Notes under the pieces: model-generated
Told to the model about the DNA's origin: nothing
What the model saw: only the letters and a program-made list of their open reading frames with translations
Databases searched by the model: none
Part shown: positions 1 through 7,645 of the stretch, in pieces
Layout: each line of letters begins with the position of its first letter
Position numbering within the stretch: position 1 is the stretch's first letter
Assembly: GCF_001999985.1 (NCBI RefSeq)
Contig: NZ_CP019645.1
Coordinates: forward strand, 1,054,001-1,118,000
DNA: 64,000 nucleotides
From: Helicobacter bilis
Lineage (GTDB): Bacteria > Campylobacterota > Campylobacteria > Campylobacterales > Helicobacteraceae
Reading direction: 5' to 3'
Position numbers and translations under genes: made by a program

Positions 1-1
1 A

Positions 2-934
2 CACGACACACAAGATAGCGAACAAAATAAAGGTGAGTGGAGTTATCCGCCATTTACCCCTACAATACATGATGGCTATATCTATGGTCGTGGCACGCAG
101 GATATGAAAGGTGGTATTGCCTGTTTTATCAAGGCATTGCAAGATTTTATAAGTGAGAATGAAACTCAAATGATTTTTTCTGTGCTTTTAACAAGTGATG
201 AAGAGGGTGAAGGGATCTATGGCACACAATACATGCTAGAAATCCTAAAAGAAAAGGGCATGCTACCTACATACGCCATTGTCGCAGAGCCTACAAGCAC
301 GAAGTTTGCGGGGGATACGATAAAGGTTGGCAGACGAGGGTCTATTAATGGTGTGATTAAGATTCTAGGGAAGCAGGGGCATGTCGCCTATCCTGAAAAG
401 TGTATCAATCCAGTGGAGTTACTCGGCAGTAAGCTAGGGCTTTTAGCGGGGGTAAATCTTGATAGTGGAGATTGCGTATTTAGCGCATCAAAGCTTGTGA
501 TAACGGATATAAGAGGCGGCATTGAAGCGGTGAATGTAACGCCCAATGATTTAGTCATTATGTTTAATGTGAGAAACTCCACAATGACGACTTTAGAGAG
601 TGTGAAATCGCATGTAGATTCTGTATTGAATGGACTGCCTTACACGCTAGAGCTAAAACAAAGCTCAAAAAGCTTTCATACAAAAGATAGTGTTTTAATC
701 ACGCTTTTACAAGATTCTATCCATGAAGTAGCACAAATACAAGCAGATCTTAGCACAAGTGGTGGCACAAGTGATGCAAGATTTTTGAGTGAATATGGCG
801 TAGAAGTGGTAGAGCTTGGCTTATGCAATGATAGAATCCACGCAGTAGATGAAAGGGTGTCTTTGCAAGATATAGAACAATTAGAGAGAATCTTTTCTGT
901 ATTTTTGAAGAGATTGTTACAAGATGGGGTGTAG
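2..934 (+). CDS. dapE: Succinyl-diaminopimelate desuccinylase, 5' end outside window
   Basis: Zinc-dependent M20 amidase that hydrolyses N-succinyl-LL-2,6-diaminopimelate to LL-diaminopimelate and succinate in the cytoplasm, for lysine and peptidoglycan synthesis. The frame is open from base 2, so the true start lies upstream; an internal ATG at 104 is not the start because conserved family sequence precedes it (PPFTPTIHDG). Visible landmarks are YGRGTQDMKGG with the metal-bridging Asp, the TSDEEGEG segment with the catalytic and ligand Glu, the GRRGSINGVIKILGKQGHVA dimerisation-domain stretch, and the C-terminal His in NDRIHAVDE. About 310 residues are present; the family is near 380, so roughly 70 N-terminal residues, including the first metal His, are missing only because of the window edge. 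No gene overlaps it; a repeat-rich gap follows. Confidence 0.93.
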   Translation, partial: HDTQDSEQNKGEWSYPPFTPTIHDGYIYGRGTQDMKGGIACFIKALQDFISENETQMIFSVLLTSDEEGEGIYGTQYMLEILKEKGMLPTYAIVAEPTSTKFAGDTIKVGRRGSINGVIKILGKQGHVAYPEKCINPVELLGSKLGLLAGVNLDSGDCVFSASKLVITDIRGGIEAVNVTPNDLVIMFNVRNSTMTTLESVKSHVDSVLNGLPYTLELKQSSKSFHTKDSVLITLLQDSIHEVAQIQADLSTSGGTSDARFLSEYGVEVVELGLCNDRIHAVDERVSLQDIEQLERIFSVFLKRLLQDGV

Positions 935-935
935 A

Positions 936-968
936 ATTTATAAATTTTGCACCCTACACCTACCCCAA
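936..968. repeat. Dispersed repeat R2, intergenic copy
   Basis: The reverse complement reads GGTGTAGGGTGCAAAATT and matches, with a short deletion, segments inside copA (18388-18430) and ybeY (22964-23005). It starts directly after the dapE stop codon. Confidence 0.5.
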
Positions 969-1000
969 GCGATTGAGAATCTAGATTCCACAAAACAGCT

Positions 1001-1108
1001 TGTCATATTGAGCGAAGCGAAATATCTAATATGAAATCTAAGTAAAGATTAATCTAAAAATAGATTCAAATAAAGATGTTTCACTTTTTACAAAAGCCCA
1101 AAATGACA
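1001..1108. repeat. Dispersed inverted-repeat element R1, intergenic copy
   Basis: The left end begins TGTCATATTGAGCGAAGCGA and the right end closes with a degenerate inverted copy (starts GATGTTTCAC, ends AATGACA). Related full or half copies lie at 3792, 18440, 19039, 23075 and 31543. About 108 bp, no coding capacity: a small palindromic or MITE-like element. Confidence 0.7.
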
Positions 1109-1193
1109 CAAATCTAGAATCGTTTAGTCTCACGCAACTTAAAAGGATAGCGAGTTTTTCACTTTATAAACAATAACTTTATAAAAAATATTC

Positions 1194-1199
1194 TATAAT
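1194..1199 (+). promoter_or_regulatory. -10 box of purS-purQ
   Basis: TATAAT 33 bp upstream of the purS start, in a very AT-rich stretch. The -10 motif is the main conserved element of Helicobacter housekeeping promoters; no good -35 is visible. Confidence 0.55.
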
Positions 1200-1231
1200 A
1201 CGCCTTTACTAGATTGCAAAAAAGGATAGCA

Positions 1232-1480
1232 ATGCGTTATGATATAGCCATAGAAGTTAGCACAAGAGATGGTGTTTTAAATCCAGAATCAAAAGCGATT
1301 TTACAAGCATTGCAAGGGCATGATTTCGCGGTATCAAAACTCACTATGAATAAAAGATTCTATCTCACTTTAGAGGCAAAAGATAAGGTTGAAGCACAGA
1401 ATCTAGCAAAAGACATGTGTGAAGATTTTCTAGCAAATCCAATCATACAAGATTATACAATCAAAGTGCAAGAAGCATAA
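1232..1480 (+). CDS. purS: Phosphoribosylformylglycinamidine synthase subunit PurS
   Basis: Small subunit of the three-part FGAM synthase (PurS-PurL-PurQ), which converts FGAR, glutamine and ATP to FGAM in purine synthesis. PurS dimers bridge the glutaminase PurQ and the synthetase PurL and help pass ammonia. The 82-residue product has the family length and pattern, with a beta strand at the start (YDIAIEVSTRDGVLNPESKA) and VEAQNLAKDMCEDFLANP near the end. The ATG at 1232 is chosen because AAGGAT lies just upstream; an in-frame TTG at 1214 is less likely. The next gene, purQ, begins 15 bp downstream, so the two form an operon. PurL is not in this window. Confidence 0.92.
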   Translation: MRYDIAIEVSTRDGVLNPESKAILQALQGHDFAVSKLTMNKRFYLTLEAKDKVEAQNLAKDMCEDFLANPIIQDYTIKVQEA

Positions 1481-1495
1481 TCTAGGGGCGTAGTT

Positions 1496-2182
1496 ATGGT
1501 AGCGATTTTGCATTTTTTAGGGACAAATTGCCAATATGATGTTGCGAACTTTTACACAAGACAGGGTATAGAAAATACGCTTATATGGCACACAGAAAGC
1601 ACTTTGCCAAAAGAGACGAAGTTAGCCGTTATTGCAGGTGGGTTTAGCTATGGCGACTATCTTAGATGTGGGGCAATAGCCGCTCAATCTCAAAGCATGA
1701 AAGCATTAAAGCGATATGTGGAGAATGGGGGTAGGGTACTTGGCATTTGCAATGGATTTCAGATTCTATGTGAATCAAAGCTTTTGCCCGGCGTGCTTAT
1801 GCGGAATAAAGACTTAAAATTTATCTCTAAAAATGCCCTTTTGCGTGTAAAAGCAAAAGATAATGCTATGCTTAAAGACTATGGGGAAAATGAAGAATTT
1901 ATGCTGCCTATAGCACACGCAGAGGGGAATTATCAAATAGATTCTAAAGGCTTAGAAACACTATATAATAATAATCAAGTGTTGCTGCAATACGCTGATG
2001 ATATAAATGGCAGTGTGGATAAAATCGCTGGAATCTGCAATAAAGAACACAATGTCTTCGGGCTTATGCCACACCCTGAAAGAGCGGTGCATAAGAAGTC
2101 AATTAACACAGATTCGCTAGATAACTCAAGCCAAAATGCTATGGGTATAGCCATGCTTCATTCACTCTATAATGAAGCATAA
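1496..2182 (+). CDS. purQ: Phosphoribosylformylglycinamidine synthase glutaminase subunit PurQ
   Basis: Class I glutamine amidotransferase subunit of FGAM synthase; it frees ammonia from glutamine for PurL. The triad is visible: nucleophile Cys85 in GICNGFQ, and His193 and Glu195 in MPHPER. The stretch AGGFSYGDYLRCGAIA (residues about 47-62) is characteristic of PurQ and separates it from other class I amidotransferases. At 228 residues it has normal length. It follows purS after 15 bp and shares its promoter. H. pylori lacks this de novo route, so the pair supports a non-gastric Helicobacter. No anomaly seen. Confidence 0.95.
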   Translation: MVAILHFLGTNCQYDVANFYTRQGIENTLIWHTESTLPKETKLAVIAGGFSYGDYLRCGAIAAQSQSMKALKRYVENGGRVLGICNGFQILCESKLLPGVLMRNKDLKFISKNALLRVKAKDNAMLKDYGENEEFMLPIAHAEGNYQIDSKGLETLYNNNQVLLQYADDINGSVDKIAGICNKEHNVFGLMPHPERAVHKKSINTDSLDNSSQNAMGIAMLHSLYNEA

Positions 2183-2238
2183 ATTGTTTGGTATATATTT
2201 TGCTTTTAATACAAAACTGCTAGATTAAGGATATGATG

Positions 2239-3720
2239 ATGAAAAAAAGGATATTTTTACTCGCTTTAATTAGCTTTTCTCTTTGCGTGTATGCTGCTGA
2301 TGAAGAGCAGGCAGAGACAAGAGCCGCACAACCAAAAGCACAGCAAAATACGGGCAATTCGGGGAAAAGCCCTGTAACAAATGTGCCTGCAAATGGCGGC
2401 TATGACTTACGCGATCCAAGATATTATGGCGGACAATACAATATGCAAGGCGGATATTATCCACAGCAATATTATGCACCTTATGGTGGCTACTATCGCT
2501 ATGATCCTTATGATCCAAGGACTTATGAGCGATATTATGACCCTTATGATCCACGAACCTATGAGAAATACTATTATGGCAATAACTTCTATTATCCTGT
2601 GCCTTCATATCCTACGCCCTCGATTCCACAAACTATACCAAGCTATGGTCAAGGGCAACCTGTGTATAATGGCGATGAAGAGAAACCACAAGCCCCAAGT
2701 GTTGTGCCAAGCCAAAATCAAGCATGGTTTGATGAAGGCGGTGGGAATCAGATTCAAATCGCACCAACGCCGCCAAGTGATATTGCTATAAGCTATGCAC
2801 CGCGTGTGCCACCAATGCCTTATACACCAAATAACATTAATATCGTGCAACCAAGCTATAATTTCCCTAAGCCAGATAATAGTCCAACAGAAAACGCACT
2901 GGCAGATCCAAAAAGTGCAAGTGCTACACTAAATGCAGGGGTTGAGGCGGCAAGAAAGGGCGATTATAAACAAGCTTTGAGTATGTTTAATACTGCATGT
3001 GATCAAGGTAATCCTGCAGGCTGCTTTGGTGTGGGTGTAATGTTTATGTATGGGGCTGGAGTGCAGAGTGATACACAAAAGGCGATTAAATACTATCAAA
3101 AAGGCTGTGCTGGTGGCGATCCAACTGCATGTGCGAATCTTGGTATGATTTATGATGAAGCACCAAATATGGGGAATAATAAGCAAAAAGCTGCAGAAAT
3201 GTATATGACAGGCTGTGCTGGTGGTGATGTCGATGCGTGTAATAATATCGGCTGGGCGTATGCAAATGGCTCGGGTGTGCCAAAAGATTTGAATAAAGCC
3301 TTGCAATACTATCGCTTTGCGTGTGATGCAGGTAGTCAGCTAGGCTGCTATAATCTAGGCTTACTCAATAATGCAAGTAGCGCGTATGGAATCAATAACG
3401 CAAATATGAATCCAGCGGATTTAAACTATGTAGCATGTAATGCAGGGGATATTGTAGGCTGTGCAAATCTTGGTTATATTTACGCACAAGGGCTTGAGGG
3501 TGCGCCGATTAACTATGGACTTGCGGCACAATATTTTAATACCGCATGTATGGGCGGTGTAGCAAGTAGCTGTAATAATCTAGGTGTTTTATACGAGCAG
3601 GGCAGGGGCATTACACAAAATGCAGGACAAGCTTTGCAAATGTATAGCCTTGCATGTGAAGCAGGACTACAAAATGGCTGTGATAATTACAGAAATCTAA
3701 AGAAAAAGGTTGGGGGATAA
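2239..3720 (+). CDS. Secreted Sel1-repeat protein with Pro/Tyr-rich N-terminal region
   Basis: Begins with a signal peptide (MKKRIFLLALISFSLCVYA) followed by about 190 residues rich in Pro, Tyr, Gly and Gln, including a near-perfect tandem of YDPYDPRTYE (two copies, about bases 2500-2570). From about residue 230 to the end are roughly seven Sel1-like (SLR) repeats of about 36 residues, each with paired cysteines in the style of the Helicobacter cysteine-rich proteins (for example ACDQGNPAGCFGVGVMFMYG). Such solenoids are secreted or periplasmic and bind other proteins; the partner cannot be inferred. Three ATGs run together at 2233, 2236 and 2239; the third has the best spacing from AAGGA at 2227-2231. 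The long low-complexity N-terminus is unusual beside compact Hcp proteins. Confidence 0.8.
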   Translation: MKKRIFLLALISFSLCVYAADEEQAETRAAQPKAQQNTGNSGKSPVTNVPANGGYDLRDPRYYGGQYNMQGGYYPQQYYAPYGGYYRYDPYDPRTYERYYDPYDPRTYEKYYYGNNFYYPVPSYPTPSIPQTIPSYGQGQPVYNGDEEKPQAPSVVPSQNQAWFDEGGGNQIQIAPTPPSDIAISYAPRVPPMPYTPNNINIVQPSYNFPKPDNSPTENALADPKSASATLNAGVEAARKGDYKQALSMFNTACDQGNPAGCFGVGVMFMYGAGVQSDTQKAIKYYQKGCAGGDPTACANLGMIYDEAPNMGNNKQKAAEMYMTGCAGGDVDACNNIGWAYANGSGVPKDLNKALQYYRFACDAGSQLGCYNLGLLNNASSAYGINNANMNPADLNYVACNAGDIVGCANLGYIYAQGLEGAPINYGLAAQYFNTACMGGVASSCNNLGVLYEQGRGITQNAGQALQMYSLACEAGLQNGCDNYRNLKKKVGG

Positions 3721-3791
3721 TTTAGATTTAATCGTTCAGGTGAGCTGTGGGCTTATGGGGTATAAATGAGTGGATTGTAGATTCTAGTAGT

Positions 3792-3818
3792 TGTCATATT
3801 GAGTGTAGCGAAATATCT
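3792..3818. repeat. R1 element, single arm
   Basis: TGTCATATTGAGTGTAGCGA followed by AATATCT: one arm of the R1 inverted repeat, in the gap between the Sel1 gene and the pseudopilin gene. No clear second arm. Confidence 0.6.
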
Positions 3819-3872
3819 AGTATAGAATCTACATTTTATAGCTATATAGTTAAGTATATGTAAGAAGTGGAT

Positions 3873-4535
3873 ATGAAAAAACTAAAATGGCTCAATGTAT
3901 CTTGTGTATTTAATAAGATTAAACATTCCCTATGTGCTTTTAAAGTAAAACCTCTTTATTCCTATGTGAAAAAAGCTCTAAACCATAAATTCACATTTAG
4001 CTTATCATGTCGCAATGCACCAGATTCTAATAAAACCTTGACAGATACAAAGCTAATATGGAATCTAGATCCTAAAAAGCTACATAAAATCATACGATAT
4101 AGCACAGGTTTTAGCATGATGGAGCTTTTATTTGTGCTTGTGATAATCGGCATATTAGCGAGTCTTGCATTGCCACGCATAAGCTTTTCTCGTAATAATG
4201 CCCTAAGTGTTGCTATCCAAAGCGATATACAAACCATTATTTCAAGCACACAAGAATATGCGATTACAAATGAGTTTATGCCGCAAAATGCTAATCCACA
4301 ATGGCTTGTTAACTACCTGCATTTATCACCACAGCGATGGGTTGTAAGTGGAGATTCTCTAAAAATTGCTAAAAATGGTGTGCCAGATTCTCAAAACGAC
4401 TGCCTTAGTATTCGCTTTAACCAAACAAGTGCTTTAGAGATTCTATTTAACAGATCTCAAAACTCTAATTTATGTCAGAATCTTTTGAAAAATTATGCAA
4501 GTGATATTATCATTCCCCTGCATATTACGCCTTAA
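3873..4535 (+). CDS. Type IV pilin/pseudopilin-like protein with long leader
   Basis: The core GFSMMELLFVLVIIGILASL is a type III prepilin signal: Gly before the cleavage site, Phe at +1, Glu at +5, then a hydrophobic helix that anchors the protein in the inner membrane and packs it into a pseudopilus. A periplasmic globular part with a Cys pair (DCLSIRF and NLCQNL) follows. Related proteins serve type II secretion or DNA-uptake machines; no partner genes are adjacent, so the machine is unknown. The oddity is the leader: from the ATG at 3873 there are 78 residues before the cleavage Gly, whereas prepilin leaders are usually under 30. No well-placed later ATG exists, so a TTG near 4036 or a fused upstream segment is possible. 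The leader contains WNLDPK, like translated repeats elsewhere in the window. Confidence 0.7.
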   Translation: MKKLKWLNVSCVFNKIKHSLCAFKVKPLYSYVKKALNHKFTFSLSCRNAPDSNKTLTDTKLIWNLDPKKLHKIIRYSTGFSMMELLFVLVIIGILASLALPRISFSRNNALSVAIQSDIQTIISSTQEYAITNEFMPQNANPQWLVNYLHLSPQRWVVSGDSLKIAKNGVPDSQNDCLSIRFNQTSALEILFNRSQNSNLCQNLLKNYASDIIIPLHITP

Positions 4536-4566
4536 AGATTATTAGATTCCCGCTACATTTTACTGA

Positions 4567-4572
4567 TATAAT
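4567..4572 (+). promoter_or_regulatory. -10 box of the radical SAM gene
   Basis: TATAAT 24 bp before the ATG at 4596; AAAGGA just before the start serves as ribosome binding site. Confidence 0.5.
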
Positions 4573-4595
4573 TATAAAAATATAAAAGGATATAC

Positions 4596-5510
4596 ATGCA
4601 AATTGTCTTTGGACCTATTCTATCAAGACGCTTTGGTGTGAGTTTGGGTATAGATTTAAGTCCCTACACAAAGCAATGCAATTTTGACTGCGTATATTGT
4701 GAGCTTGAGGCAAAAAAGCCAATGGACGCACAAACTCAAATCGCACCGCTAGAGATTATCTTAGAATCTATTCAGCATGCTTTGAGAACACACACCGATA
4801 TTGATGTGCTAACCTTTACTGCGAATGGAGAGCCAACTCTTTATCCACACCTAGAAAAACTCATATTACAAGTAAAAGAATTATTAAAAGAATATCCAAA
4901 CATTAAAACCCTTATACTAAGCAATGGCTCTCGTTTCCACGCACAAAAAAATGCACTCAATCACTTTGATATTGTTAAATTTTCGCTTGATTCTGCGGTT
5001 ACAAAGAATTTTAAACGCGTGGATAAGCCAAGTAAAACGCTTGATTTAGTTACAATTAAACAAGACATTAAAGACTTTTCTAAGCAATATGGCGGTGAGT
5101 TAGTCGCTGAAGTATTGATTGTAGCAAACATGAATGATGATATGGAATCTAATAAGGAGAATGCCGCATTTTTGCGTGAAGTGGATATTAAACGCGTGGA
5201 TATTTCAACCATTGATCGACCAAGCTCCCATAGAGTATATCCTGTGAGTAATGAAAAGTTATATGAGTTAAGCACATTGTATGAAGGGCTAAATGTATGT
5301 GTTGTTACGCGTAAAAATGATGCGATAAATGTTACGCAACAAGACCTTAGCGAAACAGAGATTCTAGAACTATTAAAAAGGCGACCTTTAACGCATGTAG
5401 ATTGTGAAATTTTACTCACAAAAGAGAGTGTAAATCGACTTGAAAATATGTGTGCGATAGGACAAATAAAGATAAAAAATATTGCTGGTGTGTCGTTTTA
5501 TTGCGTGTAG
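4596..5510 (+). CDS. Radical SAM protein of the COG0731 (wyosine-synthetase-like) family
   Basis: A cytoplasmic iron-sulfur enzyme that should cleave S-adenosylmethionine to a radical. Cys28, Cys32 and Cys35 in CNFDCVYC form the CxxxCxxC cluster site, and GPILSRRFGVSLGIDLSP before it is characteristic of the COG0731 group. FTANGEPTLYPHLEKLI matches the SAM-binding GEP motif. The substrate is unknown; archaeal relatives modify tRNA, but bacterial members are uncharacterised as far as I know. Length is 304 residues. It has its own promoter and is separated from purM by about 175 bp. No anomaly seen. Confidence 0.82.
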   Translation: MQIVFGPILSRRFGVSLGIDLSPYTKQCNFDCVYCELEAKKPMDAQTQIAPLEIILESIQHALRTHTDIDVLTFTANGEPTLYPHLEKLILQVKELLKEYPNIKTLILSNGSRFHAQKNALNHFDIVKFSLDSAVTKNFKRVDKPSKTLDLVTIKQDIKDFSKQYGGELVAEVLIVANMNDDMESNKENAAFLREVDIKRVDISTIDRPSSHRVYPVSNEKLYELSTLYEGLNVCVVTRKNDAINVTQQDLSETEILELLKRRPLTHVDCEILLTKESVNRLENMCAIGQIKIKNIAGVSFYCV

Positions 5511-5685
5511 TTTCTCTTGTGCCTAGCAGATATGGTATGTATGCTGAAGTAGATAGACTTTTGTGCGTGTTTTTTACACAAATAAAATTAATGCTATTAC
5601 AATACTTTGATTTTTTTATGTTTTAAAGCATATTTTGAGTGATTTTTTGTTACAATTCCTGCGATTAAAGACTGATGAGGAAAAT

Positions 5686-6678
5686 ATGGAAACACTGCAA
5701 TATAAAGACTTTGGTGTGGATATAGACGAGGGCAATAGCTTCGTCCAAGCATTAAAACCACTTGTAAAAGAAACTTTTAATCCGCTTGTTTTGGGCGGTT
5801 TGGGTGGCTTTTCTGGTTGCTTTGCCATGCCGACAGGTTACAAAAATCCTATATTATGTGCGGCGACTGATGGCGTTGGCTCAAAGCTTAGTCTAGCCCT
5901 TAGTCATAATAGGCTAGATAATATAGGCATTGATTTGGTTGCTATGTGTGTGAATGATCTTATTTGTGATTTTGCTGTGCCTATGTTTTTTCTTGATTAT
6001 TATGCTACACATAAACTTGTGAGTGAAGATGCCTTGCGTATTGTGCGTGGTATTGCAGAGGGTTGCAAACAGGCAAAATGTGCCTTAATAGGCGGTGAAA
6101 CTGCAGAAATGCCAAGCGTATATGCAAAGGGTGATTTTGACCTAGCGGGTTTTGCAGTAGGCATTGCAGAAAGAGATGATATACAAAGGCGTTCAAGCAT
6201 AGCAGAAGGTGATGTGATACTCGGCTTAAAAAGCAGTGGATTCCATAGCAATGGATTTTCCCTTGTGCGTGGCATTATCGATACAAAAAAGATTAATGTA
6301 GAGATGGATTTTTTAGGAAAAACACTCATAGATTCTATACTAGAGCCTACTCGAATCTATGTAGAACCATTTTTGCAACATAAAGATTCTATAAAAGGAC
6401 TAGCCCATATCACAGGCGGGGGGATTAAAGAGAATCTTATCCGCATTTTGCCAGAAAATACACAGGCTATTATTAGTGAAAGTGCCATAGAGATTCCAGA
6501 AATTTATCAGTTTTTCCTGCCCTATGTTGATAAAGAAGAGGCATGGCGTGTATTTAATATGGGCGTTGGCATGGTAGTTATCGTGCCAAAAGAAAACGCG
6601 CAAAAGTTAGCACAAAGTATGCAAGCTAGTGTCATTGGACATATACAGACAGGGCAAAAGCAAGTTATCATAAAGTAG
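5686..6678 (+). CDS. purM: Phosphoribosylformylglycinamidine cyclo-ligase (AIR synthetase)
   Basis: ATP-dependent closure of the imidazole ring of FGAM to give AIR, the step after PurSQL. Diagnostic segments are AATDGVGSKLSLA, AMCVNDLICDF, the ATP-site GGETAEMPSVY, SSGFHSNGFSLVR and AHITGGGIKENL. The ATG at 5686 is chosen because TGAGGA lies 5 bases upstream and the product then has 330 residues, the family length; an upstream in-frame TTG at 5635 would add 17 unconserved residues. The following SH3-like gene starts 5 bp after the stop, so it is probably cotranscribed. Its separation from purSQ by about 3.5 kb shows that the pathway is scattered here. Confidence 0.94.
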   Translation: METLQYKDFGVDIDEGNSFVQALKPLVKETFNPLVLGGLGGFSGCFAMPTGYKNPILCAATDGVGSKLSLALSHNRLDNIGIDLVAMCVNDLICDFAVPMFFLDYYATHKLVSEDALRIVRGIAEGCKQAKCALIGGETAEMPSVYAKGDFDLAGFAVGIAERDDIQRRSSIAEGDVILGLKSSGFHSNGFSLVRGIIDTKKINVEMDFLGKTLIDSILEPTRIYVEPFLQHKDSIKGLAHITGGGIKENLIRILPENTQAIISESAIEIPEIYQFFLPYVDKEEAWRVFNMGVGMVVIVPKENAQKLAQSMQASVIGHIQTGQKQVIIK

Positions 6679-6683
6679 ATTCT

Positions 6684-7415
6684 ATGAAACTAAAATTCTA
6701 TGCGAAATTATATGCTTTACCACTTGGTATTATATGTGCATGTTTTTTAGTATATTATTTTGTTTTTGATTCTCTCACTCAATATCAGCAACGCGTAGTT
6801 ACTATTACCCAAGTAGAAAATCCACAAAACAATGATGAAATTGATGAAAAAGTGCGTATGAAAGAAGAGCTAGAAAAAATCAAGCAAAGCTCAAATGTCG
6901 ATTTTATCCACAATACCCTATCGGAAAATCTAAATCGCATTAGCACCTATGCAAACATAGAGTTTGAAGACACAAAAGCAATCGCACAGACAGAACCAAA
7001 ACAGAAGCCAAGTAACCCACAAAATCGCAGCACAATAGAAGTGAATAAAATTGATAATGTAGATTATGTCCCATACAGACAGATTCACACGCATGAGTTA
7101 CCAAACGCATTTTCAGCAAATCTAAACTCCCCAACAAATATTAAACTCTATAATACCAACAATCCCTATGATGTGAAAAGCATACAAATCGCACAAAAGG
7201 ATAAAAAACAATGGGCGACCCCAACCACAAAACAAGCAAAAATCTACCACTCACCAAACACGCAATCAAAGATAATCGCCATTAATAAAGATGGTATCAA
7301 AATGCAGGTTATAGACACCAAAAAATCATGGGCTCATGTCCGCTATGCCATCAATAAAGAAACTTTTATAGACGGCTATATCCCTTTACAAAATATACGA
7401 TTTGTTAATAAATAA
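6684..7415 (+). CDS. Membrane-anchored protein with C-terminal SH3-like domain
   Basis: The N-terminus has one membrane helix (about residues 9-29, ALPLGIICACFLVYYFVFDS), then a charged, partly helical linker with many Lys/Glu. From about residue 175 there is a bacterial SH3-like fold: KQAKIYHSPNTQSKIIA, then SWAHVRYA and DGYIPLQNIRFV at the end. Such domains in the periplasm commonly bind cell-wall peptides or partner proteins. It lies 5 bp after purM, which is probably transcriptional convenience rather than shared function. No catalytic domain is seen, and I do not recognise a named homologue. Confidence 0.6.
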   Translation: MKLKFYAKLYALPLGIICACFLVYYFVFDSLTQYQQRVVTITQVENPQNNDEIDEKVRMKEELEKIKQSSNVDFIHNTLSENLNRISTYANIEFEDTKAIAQTEPKQKPSNPQNRSTIEVNKIDNVDYVPYRQIHTHELPNAFSANLNSPTNIKLYNTNNPYDVKSIQIAQKDKKQWATPTTKQAKIYHSPNTQSKIIAINKDGIKMQVIDTKKSWAHVRYAINKETFIDGYIPLQNIRFVNK

Positions 7416-7645
7416 TACAATTTCAGTTCGGTAGGCTGTGAGAATCTAAAATATAAGAAAAAGTCCTTTAATTGATAGTAAGGAGTCTAGCTTTGTTGTA
7501 TGAGTGTCAAAGAGACACCATAATTAAACGAGATTCTCATTTCCACCACTCTAAAACAAACCACAATTTCCACTTTACTACAAAACTTCTGCTAGAATCC
7601 CAAGTCTTATACAATAAGAGTTTCAGCATAAATATAAGGATATAT

